Positions 31,096-40,047 of a stretch of DNA of 64,000 nt are shown in pieces. Every line of letters begins with the position of its first letter. Positions within the stretch are counted from its first letter, which is position 1. Source of the DNA: Massilia sp. KIM (GTDB lineage: Bacteria > Pseudomonadota > Gammaproteobacteria > Burkholderiales > Burkholderiaceae_D); NCBI RefSeq assembly GCF_002007115.1, contig NZ_MVAD01000002.1, forward strand, positions 372,001-436,000, written 5' to 3'. The notes below the pieces were generated by a model, which was not told where the DNA came from, searched no databases, and saw only the letters and a list, made by a program, of their open reading frames with translations. Position numbers and translations under genes: made by a program.

Positions 31096-31111
31096 GTAGG
31101 AATATTCCTAC
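31096..31111. promoter_or_regulatory. 16-bp perfect palindrome upstream of the chemoreceptor gene
   Basis: GTAGGAATATTCCTAC is a perfect palindrome 111 bp before the chemoreceptor ATG. It differs by one base from the RcsAB-box core TAAGAATATTCCTA and also equals two inverted BvgA-like ATTCCTA heptads. It is therefore a good candidate operator for a NarL/FixJ-family response regulator. Confidence 0.6.
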
Positions 31112-31222
31112 CGGCCTCTCGTGTTCACCAAAGCGAGCGGGCCATCGGCGCCGCCCCGACCCCGCGTTCGCACTCTCGTCCCCAGTCGTTCCGCACCTGT
31201 TTCCTCCTTTCCGAGGCCCGCC

Positions 31223-32890
31223 ATGAAACTCCAATACAAAATCTCGCTGCTGATCGGCATTGCCCTGTTTTTCTTGCTGGCCATCGGAATGGTCGCCGTC
31301 AAGGGACTGGTGGACCAGGCGGAAGCCATCGATGAAATCGGCGTCGTACGGCTTCCCTCGGTTGTCGGCCTCGAAATGATGAACGAGGGGCAGACCGCCA
31401 TCAAGGCGGCGAACCTGACGACGCTGACCTATGAAGGCAAGGACGTCGCGCCATCCGCCTTCAAGGAGCTGGGCAGCGAGCGCGGCAAGGTGTGGGACAG
31501 GATCGAGCGCGGCTGGAAGATCTACGAGCCGCTGCCGCAGACGGCGGACGAGAAGGTCTTGTGGGAGCGCTTCCTGGGCGAGTGGAACAGCTGGAAGGAA
31601 AACGACCGCAGGATCGGTGAGATGATCGGCGCGATCGGCGCGGCGGCCTCCGAGGAAGCGCGCGCCGGCGCCTACCGCGACTACCACCAGGCGATGGCTG
31701 CCGACCTGCCCTTGTTCGCCATGTCGGAGAAGACGCTGCGCGAGCTGATCGAACTGAACGTCGGGGTTGCCAACGCGGCGGTCCAGGACAAGCGTGACGA
31801 AGCCAGGCAAGCGTATATGCTGATGGCGGGCATGGTCGCCGTCGCGCTCCTGTGCATGGTGGGCGCGGGCGTGGCGGTGGCCCGCAGCGTGCTGGTCCAG
31901 GTGGGCGGGGAACCGGCCGAGGCGGCCCGCCTTGCGGACCAGATCGCCGCAGGCGACCTGTCGGTGGAAGTGGTGCTGCGTCCGGGCGACCGCTCGAGCA
32001 TGATGTCCGCGATGCGCGCGATGCAGGAAAGCCTGGCGCGCATCGTGGCCGAGGTGCGCCAGGGGACGGGGGCGATCGCCTCCGCCGCCAGCCAGATCGC
32101 GGTCGGCAACGCCGAACTGTCCTCGCGCACCGAGGAGCAGGCCGGCACCCTCGAGGAAGCGGCATCCTCGATGGAAGAGCTGGCGACGACCGTCAGGCAG
32201 AACGCTTCCAATGCGCGCCAGGTCAGCGGTGTCGCGCTGTCCGCGTCGTCCATCGCGAGCCGTGGCGGGGAGGCCGTGTCGGACGTGGTCCGGACCATGG
32301 GATCGATCGAGGAGTCGGCGAAGAAGATCGTCGACATCATCGGCGTCATCGACGGCATCGCCTTCCAGACCAATATCCTGGCATTGAACGCGGCGGTCGA
32401 GGCGGCGCGCGCCGGGGAACAGGGACGCGGATTCGCCGTCGTCGCCAGCGAGGTGCGCAACCTGGCGCATCGCTCCGCAGGGGCCGCCAAGGAAATCAAG
32501 GCGCTGATCGGCGATTCGGTCGAGCGGGTCGCCAACGGCGCCCAGCTTGCCGACCAGGCCGGCGCGACGATGCAGGAGGTGGTCGCCAGCGTCCAGCGCG
32601 TCGCCGACATCGTCGCCGACATGACCGTGGCGAGCGAAGAGCAGTCAGCCGGCCTGCAGCAGGTCAATACCGCAATGGCGCAGATCGATCAGGCGACCCA
32701 GGAGAACGCCAGCCTGGTCGAAGAGGCCGCAGCTGCCTCGGACGCGCTGCAGCACCAGGCGCTCAAGCTGGACGAACTGGTCAGCGTGTTCAAGCTCGCG
32801 GCCGTCCCGCCAGCCCAGCGCGAAGGACGCACGCCAGGTCCTCGGCCGGCGGCCCTGATCGGACACGGGGCGCTCAGCCCCGCCAGCTGA
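31223..32890 (+). CDS. Methyl-accepting chemotaxis protein
   Basis: A 555-residue transmembrane chemoreceptor. The first membrane helix is at about residues 8-28, a four-helix-type periplasmic sensor follows, and the second membrane helix is at about 197-220. A HAMP region and the cytoplasmic signalling hairpin come next. The hairpin tip [21 protein letters not shown] is well conserved at about 375-400. [22 protein letters not shown] is a methylation-helix segment. The ligand is unknown. There is no CheR-binding pentapeptide at the end. Its last 17 bases overlap the convergent ybdK gene. Confidence 0.92.
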   Translation: MKLQYKISLLIGIALFFLLAIGMVAVKGLVDQAEAIDEIGVVRLPSVVGLEMMNEGQTAIKAANLTTLTYEGKDVAPSAFKELGSERGKVWDRIERGWKIYEPLPQTADEKVLWERFLGEWNSWKENDRRIGEMIGAIGAAASEEARAGAYRDYHQAMAADLPLFAMSEKTLRELIELNVGVANAAVQDKRDEARQAYMLMAGMVAVALLCMVGAGVAVARSVLVQVGGEPAEAARLADQIAAGDLSVEVVLRPGDRSSMMSAMRAMQESLARIVAEVRQGTGAIASAASQIAVGNAELSSRTEEQAGTLEEAASSMEELATTVRQNASNARQVSGVALSASSIASRGGEAVSDVVRTMGSIEESAKKIVDIIGVIDGIAFQTNILALNAAVEAARAGEQGRGFAVVASEVRNLAHRSAGAAKEIKALIGDSVERVANGAQLADQAGATMQEVVASVQRVADIVADMTVASEEQSAGLQQVNTAMAQIDQATQENASLVEEAAAASDALQHQALKLDELVSVFKLAAVPPAQREGRTPGPRPAALIGHGALSPAS

Positions 32891-34013
32891 AGCGCCGCTC
32901 GCCGCGGAACCGCGCGATCGCCGCGTCGACCATGGCCTCGACGCTGCCGTCGCGCTCGAAGTAACGCCGCAGCAGGCTGGCGTCGCTGCCCTCCTTGAGC
33001 GCCGTGGCCAGATGCCGCAGGGCGTCCGTGCTGCCCAGCGCCTCGGCATGCGGCGCCATCTTCTCCAGCGTGTCCGCGATGTCCTCGCGCAGCGGCACGT
33101 TGTCGTAGGTCTTGGGCAGGGTGATCACCCCGTCCAGCCCGAAGCGGCAGGCCTGGAAGCGGTTGTAGTTGTAGACCAGGTAGTCATCCTCCTCCGGCGC
33201 CGCCTCGCGCCGCTCCAGCAGGTGGCGGCACAGGGCTTGCAGATAGGCCGCCAGCGCGGCCGCGCGCTCCACCGTCAGCGGCGTGTCGCACACGCGCAGC
33301 TCGATGGTGCCGAATTCCGGCTTGGGCCGCAGGTCCCAGTAGAAGTCCTTCATGCTCTTGATGATCTTGGTGCGCTCCATCTTGGCGAAGAACACCTCGT
33401 TGAACTCCTGCCAGGACAGCATGAAGGGGGCGCGCCCGCTCATCGGGAAGGCGAACACCGAATTCAGGCGCGCCGAGTCGAAGCCGCTGTCGTGGCCCTG
33501 CACGAAGGGCGAGGAGGCCGACAGCGCGATGAAGTGCGGGATGTAGCGGCTCAGCGCGTGCAGCAGGAACAGGGCGTCGTCGCCGTTGGCGCAGCCGATG
33601 TGCACGTGCTGGCCGAACACCGTGAACTGCTTGGCCAGGTAGCCGTAGAGCTGGGACAGGTATTCGTAGCGCGGCTTGGCCGAGATCTTCTGTTCCGACC
33701 AGTGCTGGAAGGGGTGGGTGCCGCCGCCGGCGATGCCGATGTTGAGGGTGTCGCCGCCCGCCACCAGGGTGTCGCGGATCTCGATCAGCTCGGCCAGCAG
33801 CGGGCCGTAGGCGGTCTGCACGCTCGAGTTAATCTCGATCATGCTCTCGGTGATCTCGGGCGTCACGTTGCCAGGGAAGGGCTTGCGGTTCAGCAGGTGC
33901 AGCAGGTCGGGACTGGCCGCGGTCAGGTCGAAGTCGGACAGGCTGACCAGTTGCAGCTCGAGTTCGACGCCGAAGGTGAGCGGCTGGGAGGCGGCAAAGG
34001 CTTCAAGCGGCAT
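32874..34013 (-). CDS. ybdK: YbdK-type carboxylate-amine ligase
   Basis: A 379-residue GCS2-family enzyme, an ATP-dependent ligase with weak glutamate-cysteine ligase activity in the E. coli relative. The N-terminal [12 protein letters not shown] holds the conserved acidic residues. [12 protein letters not shown] and [14 protein letters not shown] are further hallmarks. The start codon lies inside the last bases of the upstream antiporter gene (11-bp overlap), so the two form one transcript. The physiological substrate is unknown. Confidence 0.9.
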   Translation of the reverse strand: MPLEAFAASQPLTFGVELELQLVSLSDFDLTAASPDLLHLLNRKPFPGNVTPEITESMIEINSSVQTAYGPLLAELIEIRDTLVAGGDTLNIGIAGGGTHPFQHWSEQKISAKPRYEYLSQLYGYLAKQFTVFGQHVHIGCANGDDALFLLHALSRYIPHFIALSASSPFVQGHDSGFDSARLNSVFAFPMSGRAPFMLSWQEFNEVFFAKMERTKIIKSMKDFYWDLRPKPEFGTIELRVCDTPLTVERAAALAAYLQALCRHLLERREAAPEEDDYLVYNYNRFQACRFGLDGVITLPKTYDNVPLREDIADTLEKMAPHAEALGSTDALRHLATALKEGSDASLLRRYFERDGSVEAMVDAAIARFRGERRFSWRG

Positions 34014-35193
34014 GGCGGGGCTCCGGTGCTTCGCGCGCCCAGATCAGCGCGCGCTGGATGATGATGGGGCCGAAGACTTCGAGCAGCATGGTCACCGCCG
34101 CCATCGAGCGCAGTTCCTCGACTACCGGCACGCCGGCGCGGCGCGCATGCTCCAGCAGCAGGATCACGAACACCGACAGCGGGGCCAGGCCCAGCCCGGT
34201 CAGCGTGCCCTTGCGCCAGGAGATACCCGACAGGTGCGAGAACGCCGCCACCCCGGCGGTCTTGGTGAGCATGCGTACCAAGACCACGGAAATCGCGAGC
34301 GCGCCGCCGGCCAGCACGATGCGCCAGTTCAGGGTCGAGGCGGCATACAGGAACAGGAGCACGGTGAGCACTTCGCCGAGCGTGCCGAAGTTGCGCTGCG
34401 CCTGGCTGAAGGCGACCCGGCGGTGGCGCGCGGTAAGGCCGAAGGCGAGGGTGGACACCACCGGCGACAGGCCGCTGGTGTCGCACACCGCCACCAGCAG
34501 CACCACCGCCAGCGCATAGGCCACCGTGGCGTCCTGGCGCGGGTTGCCGATGGCGCGCAGCAGCAAGGGCACGGCCACGCCGAACACGGCGCCGGCCAGG
34601 AAGGAACCGGACAGCATGACCAGGCTGTGCCAGATCGCGTCGCCCACGTCCTCGAAGGTGCGGAAGATCCACAGGCCGATGGTGGCGTTGAAGGCGAACA
34701 CCGCCAGCACGCAGTTCTGGGCCGAGAGGTGCAGCACGCGCTCGGTCACCTGGCCCGAGCTGCGCTGCTCGTTGATCACCCGGACCACGGTGGCGGGCGA
34801 GGTGCCCATCGCCAGCGCGGCCATCATCAGGGCCGTCATGCGGCTGGTGCCGAAGGCGATCGCGATCAGGTAGACGGCGACGAAGGTCAGGCCTGCCTCG
34901 ACCAGGCCGGCGACGCCGATCCAGGGATTGGTGCGCAGCCAGCGCAGGTTGATGCGGTAGCCGAGCTCGAACAGGATCAGGCCGAAGGCGATGTCGGCCA
35001 GCAGCGCGATGGGGCCGGCGCCGGGCGCCGGCAGCACGCCGATCTGCGAGCTGCCCAGCACAAAGCCGGCCACGCCGTAGAAGCTGATGCGCGGCAGGCC
35101 GGTCCAGCGCTGGCCGAACTCGCCGGCCAGCCAGGCGATCGCGATGGCGAAGGGCCAGGCAAGACTGGTCAACACGGACAACAGGTCGGGCAT
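34003..35193 (-). CDS. CPA2-type cation:proton antiporter
   Basis: A 396-residue membrane protein with about a dozen hydrophobic helices and the KefB/CPA2 pattern ([19 protein letters not shown], then [16 protein letters not shown]). No TrkA-N nucleotide-binding domain follows, unlike full KefB or KefC. AAGGAG sits six bases before the ATG at 35193, which makes this start better than an in-frame ATG at 35208. The coupling to ybdK echoes links between Kef-type systems and thiol ligases, but no direct functional tie is shown. Confidence 0.87.
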   Translation of the reverse strand: MPDLLSVLTSLAWPFAIAIAWLAGEFGQRWTGLPRISFYGVAGFVLGSSQIGVLPAPGAGPIALLADIAFGLILFELGYRINLRWLRTNPWIGVAGLVEAGLTFVAVYLIAIAFGTSRMTALMMAALAMGTSPATVVRVINEQRSSGQVTERVLHLSAQNCVLAVFAFNATIGLWIFRTFEDVGDAIWHSLVMLSGSFLAGAVFGVAVPLLLRAIGNPRQDATVAYALAVVLLVAVCDTSGLSPVVSTLAFGLTARHRRVAFSQAQRNFGTLGEVLTVLLFLYAASTLNWRIVLAGGALAISVVLVRMLTKTAGVAAFSHLSGISWRKGTLTGLGLAPLSVFVILLLEHARRAGVPVVEELRSMAAVTMLLEVFGPIIIQRALIWAREAPEPRHAA

Positions 35194-35374
35194 GGATGCT
35201 CCTTGCAAAGGGGACGGGACAGCTGGGCGCGAAAGCGCACGCGAGCGCCATGGTGAACGCGAACGCGAATGCGAACCGGGACGCTTGAGGCGTCTTGGCG
35301 CGCCCGTATTTATTTGCCGATTTTACAAGGAAGCGCGCGGCGGCGAGGGTCGCGCACGCCGCGTAGGATTGGTC

Positions 35375-36544
35375 CTATTTGCTGAGTAGGCGCATTGCCC
35401 GTTCCAATCCCTCGAGGGTAATCGGGAACATGCGGTTGTTCATGATCTGGCGTATCACCGCGATCGATTGCCGGTACTGCCACAGGTGCTCGGGCTCGGG
35501 GTTGAGCCAGGCGAACTTGGGGAAGGCCGAGGTGAAGCGCGCCAGCCAGGCCGCGCCCGCTTCTTCGTTGTTGTACTCGACCGAGCCGCCGGGCGCCAGC
35601 ACTTCATAGGGGCTCATGGTGGCGTCGCCGACGAAGATGACCCGGGTGTCGGGCGGGTACTTGCGCAGCACGTCCCAGGTCGGGAAGCGTTCGCTGTGGC
35701 GGCGCCGGTTGTTCTTCCACAGGTAGTCGTAGACACAATTGTGGAAGTAATAGAACTCCATGTTCTTGAACTCGGACCTGGCCGCCGAGAACAGCTCCTC
35801 GGTGCGTTCGATGTGGTCGTCCATGGTGCCGCCGACGTCGAGCAGCATCACCACCTTGATGCGGTTGCGGCGCTCCGGCTGCATGCGGATGTCGAGCCAG
35901 CCGGCATTGCTGGCGGTGGCGCGGATGGTGTCGTCCAGGGCCAGCTCGTCGGCCGCGCCGGTGCGCGCGAAGCGGCGCAGGCGGCGCAGCGCCACCTTGA
36001 TGTTGCGGGTGCCGAGCTCGCGCTCGTCGTCGTAGTCGCGGTAGCTGCGCTGGTCCCACACCTTCACCGCCGTGCGGTTGCGGCCCTGGCCGCCGATACG
36101 GATGCCCTCCGGATTGGTGCCGCCATTGCCGAAGGGGGAGGTGCCACCGGTGCCGATCCACTTGTTGCCGCCTTCGTGGCGGCCCTTCTGTTCCTTGAGC
36201 AGTTCCTGCAGGCGCTGCTGGAGCTTGTCGTAGCCGAGCTTTTCCAGCTGGGCCTTCTGTTCCGGCGTGAGCTCGCGCTCGAAGCGCTTGAGCAGCCACT
36301 CGAGCGGAATCTCGGCCTTCTCGTCGAAGACCGCCTCGATGCCCTTGAAGTAGGCGCCGAAGGCGCGGTCGAACTTGTCGAAGTGGGCCTCGTCCTTCAC
36401 CAGGGTCAGGCGCGACAGGTAGTAGAACTCGTCCAGCGAAGGCGCGATCACCTTTTCCTGCATGGCCTCCAGCAGGGTCAGGAATTCCTTGATCGTGACC
36501 GGAACCTTGGCGTCGCGCAGCGCGTAGAAGAAATCGATCAGCAT
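35375..36544 (-). CDS. CoxE-like von Willebrand factor A domain protein
   Basis: A 389-residue cytosolic protein. The N-terminal 150 residues are helical, and the C-terminal half is a VWA domain of the CoxE type. The metal-site motif is DVGGT at residues 236-240 instead of the usual DxSxS. Gly-rich GTGGTSPFGNGG near 131-142 is probably a flexible loop. It is the last of an overlapping trio with a MoxR ATPase and a GNAT enzyme. MoxR/VWA pairs usually act as chaperones that insert metals or remodel complexes; the client is unknown here. Confidence 0.88.
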   Translation of the reverse strand: MLIDFFYALRDAKVPVTIKEFLTLLEAMQEKVIAPSLDEFYYLSRLTLVKDEAHFDKFDRAFGAYFKGIEAVFDEKAEIPLEWLLKRFERELTPEQKAQLEKLGYDKLQQRLQELLKEQKGRHEGGNKWIGTGGTSPFGNGGTNPEGIRIGGQGRNRTAVKVWDQRSYRDYDDERELGTRNIKVALRRLRRFARTGAADELALDDTIRATASNAGWLDIRMQPERRNRIKVVMLLDVGGTMDDHIERTEELFSAARSEFKNMEFYYFHNCVYDYLWKNNRRRHSERFPTWDVLRKYPPDTRVIFVGDATMSPYEVLAPGGSVEYNNEEAGAAWLARFTSAFPKFAWLNPEPEHLWQYRQSIAVIRQIMNNRMFPITLEGLERAMRLLSK

Positions 36545-36550
36545 GATGGC

Positions 36551-37141
36551 TCAGTGCCGCGCGTGGCGCGCCAGCCGTTCGTGCAGGGCCGACTTGATGG
36601 CCGGCCATTCGGCGCGCAGGATGCTGTACATGACGGTGTCGCGCACCGTGCCGTCGCGCCGCAGCGCGTGGTGGCGGATCACGCCGTCCTTGTGCGCGCC
36701 CAGGCGCTCGATCGCGGCCTGGGAGGCGAAGTTCTCGCAATCGGTGCGCAGCCCGACCACGCCGCAGCCCAGGGTGTCGAAGGCGTGCGAGAGCAGCAGC
36801 AGCTTGCAGCTGGTGTTCACGTGGCTGCGCTGTACCCGCTTCGCATACCAGGTGTAGCCGATCTCGACCCGGCCCACGGCCGGCAGGATGTCGTGGTAGC
36901 TGGTGGTCCCGACCAGGGCGCCGGAGGTGGCGTCGATCACGGCGAAGGGAAGGCGGTCGCGCATGTCGAGCGCCGTGCCGATGTAGCTTTCCGCGTCGTG
37001 CGGCTCGGGCACGCTGGTCACGCGCAGCTTCCACAACTCGCCGTCGCTGGCGGCCGCGCGCAGCGCGTCGGCGTGGTGCATCGCCAGCGGCTCCAGGCGG
37101 ATGCCGTTGAACTCCAGCGTGACGGGCGCCACCTTGATCAT
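36551..37141 (-). CDS. RimL-type GNAT acetyltransferase within the MoxR/VWA operon
   Basis: A 196-residue GNAT protein of the RimJ/RimL type. IRLEPLAMHHADAL near the N terminus, FAVIDATSGALVGTTSY in the middle and ASQAAIERLGAHKDGVIRHH near 140-160 follow that pattern. Its ATG overlaps the moxR stop (37138-37141), and the VWA gene begins six bases after its own stop. It is therefore in the centre of a tight operon. RimL-like enzymes acetylate protein N termini or small amines; the substrate here is unknown. Confidence 0.88.
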   Translation of the reverse strand: MIKVAPVTLEFNGIRLEPLAMHHADALRAAASDGELWKLRVTSVPEPHDAESYIGTALDMRDRLPFAVIDATSGALVGTTSYHDILPAVGRVEIGYTWYAKRVQRSHVNTSCKLLLLSHAFDTLGCGVVGLRTDCENFASQAAIERLGAHKDGVIRHHALRRDGTVRDTVMYSILRAEWPAIKSALHERLARHARH

Positions 37142-37992
37142 CGGTTGGTCCTCGACATGAACACCAGGCGCTCGAACAGGTGCACGTCCTGCTCGTTCTT
37201 GAGCAGGGCGCCGGCCAGCGGCGGCACCACGGCCTTGGCGTCCTGGCTGCGCAGGGCCGCGGCCGGGATGTCCTCGGCCAGCAGCAGCTTGAGCCAGTCG
37301 AGGAATTCCGAGGTCGAGGGCTTCTTCTTGATGCCGGCCACGTCGCGCAGCTCGTAGAAGCTCTGCAGGGCGGCGGCCAGCAGGTCCTGCTTGAGGGTCG
37401 GGAAGTGCACCTTCACGATCTCAGCCATCGTGTCGCGGTCCGGGAACTTAATGTAGTGGAAGAAGCAGCGGCGCAGGAAGGCGTCCGGCAGTTCCTTCTC
37501 GTTGTTGGAGGTGATGATGACCAGTGGGCGATGACGGGCGACGACCATCTCGCGCGTCTCGTAGACGTAGAACTCCATGCGGTCCAGCTCACGCAGCAGG
37601 TCGTTCGGGAATTCGATGTCGGCCTTGTCGATCTCGTCGATGAGCAGGACCACCGGTTCGGGCGAGGTGAAGGCCTGCCACAGCACGCCCTTGACGATGT
37701 AGTTGTGGATGTCGCGCACGCGCTCGTCGCCCAGCTGGGAGTCACGCAGGCGCGAGACGGCGTCGTACTCGTACAGGCCCTGCTGGGCCTTGGTGGTCGA
37801 TTTCACGTGCCACTGCAGCAGCGGCATGTTGAGGGCGGCGGCCACTTCCTCGGCCAGCATGGTCTTGCCGGTGCCCGGCTCGCCCTTGATGAGCAGCGGT
37901 CGGCCCAGGGTGAGGGCGGCGTTGACGGCCAGTTTCAGGTCGGGGGTGGCGACATAGTTGTCGCTGCCTTCGAAGCGGTGGGGAGCTTGCAT
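37138..37992 (-). CDS. MoxR-family AAA+ ATPase
   Basis: A 284-residue AAA+ protein. Walker A is GEPGTGKT at residues 37-44 and Walker B is in VVLLIDEIDKAD; ITSNNEKELPDAFLRRCFFHY carries sensor 1 and the arginine finger. The short length and context fit the MoxR group, which works with a VWA-domain partner. It is the first gene of the moxR-GNAT-VWA operon and is divergent from the cytochrome c genes. Confidence 0.92.
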   Translation of the reverse strand: MQAPHRFEGSDNYVATPDLKLAVNAALTLGRPLLIKGEPGTGKTMLAEEVAAALNMPLLQWHVKSTTKAQQGLYEYDAVSRLRDSQLGDERVRDIHNYIVKGVLWQAFTSPEPVVLLIDEIDKADIEFPNDLLRELDRMEFYVYETREMVVARHRPLVIITSNNEKELPDAFLRRCFFHYIKFPDRDTMAEIVKVHFPTLKQDLLAAALQSFYELRDVAGIKKKPSTSEFLDWLKLLLAEDIPAAALRSQDAKAVVPPLAGALLKNEQDVHLFERLVFMSRTNR

Positions 37993-38075
37993 ACGCGGTC
38001 AGGAATCGGGATGGAATGCCGACGAGTATATGCCAGAACGCGGGTGCCGATCGGGCGCGCCGGCTGGCACGCGCT

Positions 38076-38105
38076 TTGTAGACTGGTGCCAACACTTCAT
38101 ATAGA
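38076..38105 (+). promoter_or_regulatory. Probable sigma-70 promoter of the cytochrome c pair
   Basis: TTGTAG (38076-38081) and TATAGA (38100-38105) are separated by 18 bp on the plus strand. They lie about 75 bp upstream of the first cytochrome ATG at 38182. No other good pair was seen in the gap. Confidence 0.4.
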
Positions 38106-38181
38106 ATCGACTGGTTGGTGGACCATTTGCTAACTTTTTGTGCGTTTGCGGTATTCGAATTACAACTAACGAGCCACACCC

Positions 38182-38523
38182 ATGAAAAACACTTTAGCAG
38201 TATTGGTACTGGCCGCGTGCGCCAGCGCCGCGGCAGCACAGGACGTCGTAGGAGACCCGAAGTCCGCACGCAGCAAGATCGAAATGTGCATCGGCTGCCA
38301 TGGCATCCCCGGCGGCTACAAGACCGCCTTCCCCGAGGTCTACCAGGTTCCGAAGATCGGCGGCCAGTCCGCCAAGTACATCGAATCCGCCCTCAAGGCC
38401 TACCGCAAGGGCGACCGCAAGCATCCCTCGATGACCGGCATCGCCAAGTCCATGAGCGACCAGGACATCGCCGACGTGGCGGCCTACTACGCCCAGCAGA
38501 CCCCAGCCACCGTCAAGCGATGA
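38182..38523 (+). CDS. Small class-I cytochrome c, periplasmic
   Basis: A 113-residue protein with a signal peptide (residues 1-19, ASAAAA before QDVV) and one heme-binding CIGCH at 36-40. The distal methionine is probably in KHPSMTG. YIESALKAYRKGDRKHPSMTG is typical of cytochrome c553/c4-like domains. It lies nine bases upstream of a second cytochrome, so both are co-transcribed. It most likely shuttles electrons in the periplasm; the partner oxidase is not in the window. Confidence 0.92.
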   Translation: MKNTLAVLVLAACASAAAAQDVVGDPKSARSKIEMCIGCHGIPGGYKTAFPEVYQVPKIGGQSAKYIESALKAYRKGDRKHPSMTGIAKSMSDQDIADVAAYYAQQTPATVKR

Positions 38524-38531
38524 GGAGCGCC

Positions 38532-38870
38532 ATGAAAAAACTGATTTCCCTGCTCGCCCTGGGCCTGTTCTCGCTGAACGCCTCGGCGGCCGACGTCGCC
38601 AAGGGCGAGGCCCTGGCCAAGAAATACAACTGCGCCGCCTGCCATGGCGCCGACTACAACAAGCCGATCGACCCGACCTATCCCAAGCTGGCCGGCCAGC
38701 ACGCCGACTACCTGACCCATGCGCTGCGCGCCTACAAGCGCGGCCCGGGCGCCAACGGCCGCGTGAACCCGATCATGGCGGGCCAGGTGCAGCCGCTGTC
38801 GAACCAGGACATGGCCGACATCGGCGCCTACCTGGCCAGCCTGCCGACCCAGCTGGTGACGAGCAAGTGA
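38532..38870 (+). CDS. Second small class-I cytochrome c
   Basis: A 112-residue protein with a signal peptide (LISLLALGLFSLNASA) and heme motif CAACH at 34-38. Its distal methionine is probably in VNPIMAGQ. It is homologous to the upstream cytochrome, and the pair looks like a split di-heme c4-type cytochrome. GAGGAG before 38532 sets the start; the in-frame ATG at 38520 contains that site. A strong terminator follows 30 bp later. Confidence 0.92.
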   Translation: MKKLISLLALGLFSLNASAADVAKGEALAKKYNCAACHGADYNKPIDPTYPKLAGQHADYLTHALRAYKRGPGANGRVNPIMAGQVQPLSNQDMADIGAYLASLPTQLVTSK

Positions 38871-38900
38871 CGGGCAAATAAGCCCGACCGGCAGGCCCGA

Positions 38901-38943
38901 AAAAAATCCCCTCGACCGCGACGCGGCGAGGGGATTTTGTTTT
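38901..38943. terminator. Bidirectional terminator between the cytochromes and DUF1841
   Basis: AAAATCCCCTCG and CGAGGGGATTTT form a 12-bp stem around a short GC-rich loop. T-runs are present on both strands, so it can serve both convergent genes. Confidence 0.88.
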
Positions 38944-38954
38944 GCGGCGCGCGC

Positions 38955-39383
38955 TCAGGCGTAGGCCCGGCGCCGCACGCACTCGATATAGGCCTCGGTG
39001 TCGGGCGGCACGCCGTTGCGCTGCGAGGCCCAGATCATCTCGCCCAGGCATTCCATGATCTCGTGATGGGCCTCGTGCTCGCCGCGCCTGGCCACCAGCG
39101 CGTCGTGGGCCGCCTTGATGCCGCGCGGCTGGTCGATCGACACTTGCTCGACGATCGACAGGTGCATCGACAGGTGCAGGAAGGGATTCGGCTTGCCGCC
39201 TTCGACCGAATAGTCGCGCGCGATGGCTTCCTCGATGTCTTCCAGCTCGCCGTGGTATTCGGGATGCTGGGCGATCCAGTCGGCCGCGATGGCGTCCATC
39301 GGGGTCAGGATCTCGCCGTGGCGGTGCTTGCGGTAGGCTTCGCAGAAAAAGCGGCGCACGTCGTGCGAAGACGGTGTAAACAT
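38955..39383 (-). CDS. DUF1841-family protein
   Basis: A 142-residue cytosolic protein. It matches the proteobacterial DUF1841 pattern: MFTPSSHDVRRFFCEAYRKHR at the start, NPFLHLSMHLSIVEQVSIDQPRGI in the middle, and HEIMECLGEMIW near residue 110. Its cluster of His residues (HLSMHLS, HEAHHE) could bind a metal. It is convergent with the cytochromes and shares the terminator. The function of the family is unknown. Confidence 0.9.
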   Translation of the reverse strand: MFTPSSHDVRRFFCEAYRKHRHGEILTPMDAIAADWIAQHPEYHGELEDIEEAIARDYSVEGGKPNPFLHLSMHLSIVEQVSIDQPRGIKAAHDALVARRGEHEAHHEIMECLGEMIWASQRNGVPPDTEAYIECVRRRAYA

Positions 39384-39455
39384 GGCTGGGGATGGGCAGA
39401 AAAGGGAGGGAAGGCGGCATTGTAGCGCGATGCCGCCGGCGCCGCTCGCCGGCGC

Positions 39456-39923
39456 CTAGAGCGGCAGCGCCGTCTCGTACTTCACCTCGCGCAGCGCCAC
39501 GCTGGTGTTCACCTGGGAGACGCCGTTCAGCTTCACCAGCACGTTGTGCAGGAAGTTGTGGTACGCCTCCATGTCCGCCACCACGATCTTGACCAGGTAG
39601 TCGGCATTGCCGGTCGTCTCGTAGCACTCCACCACCTCGGGCCGCAGCCGCATCGCCTCCTCGAAGTTCTTCACCGCCCCTTCCTCGTGCCGCGCCAGGG
39701 TGATGTGGGCCAGGCAGCACACCGCCAGGCCCAGCTTCTTGCGGTCCACCAGCGCGGTGTAGCGGATGATGTAGCCGTTGTCCTCCAGCTCCTTTTGCCG
39801 GCGCCAGCAGGGGCTGGCCGACATGCCGATTTTCTCCGCCAGTTCATTGGCCGAAATCCGGGCGTTCTTCTGCAGTTCCGCCAGAATCTTCATTGATGCC
39901 GGGTCGAGCGACGTGTTTTTCAT
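39456..39923 (-). CDS. Lrp/AsnC-family regulator
   Basis: A 155-residue transcription factor. The N-terminal helix-turn-helix has NARISANELAEKIGMSASPCWRRQKEL, and the C-terminal half is a RAM/AsnC effector domain (GNADYLVKIVVADMEAY). The start at 39923 gives MKNTSLDPASMKIL, the common length. An in-frame ATG at 39968 is less likely. It is divergent from the indolepyruvate oxidoreductase gene across a 124-bp gap and probably controls it, as seen for other aromatic amino acid genes. Confidence 0.9.
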   Translation of the reverse strand: MKNTSLDPASMKILAELQKNARISANELAEKIGMSASPCWRRQKELEDNGYIIRYTALVDRKKLGLAVCCLAHITLARHEEGAVKNFEEAMRLRPEVVECYETTGNADYLVKIVVADMEAYHNFLHNVLVKLNGVSQVNTSVALREVKYETALPL

Positions 39924-40047
39924 GTTCTGAGCCGTTTTGAGAAATATTTTGCCTGCACAAGGCGGCACTGGAGGGTAAATCGAAATAATTTGCCCGCCCG
40001 CCGATCATATCATTTCGCCATAAGAACAAGCTGGAGCAATTGGAGAC

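Noticed and set aside
32874..32890. 17-bp convergent overlap of the chemoreceptor and ybdK genes
   Set aside because: Short 3' overlaps of convergent genes are common in compact genomes and need no special explanation.
35225..35285. GAACGC-type hexamer repeats upstream of the antiporter gene
   Set aside because: The run is short and imperfect; it looks like low-complexity GC-rich sequence.
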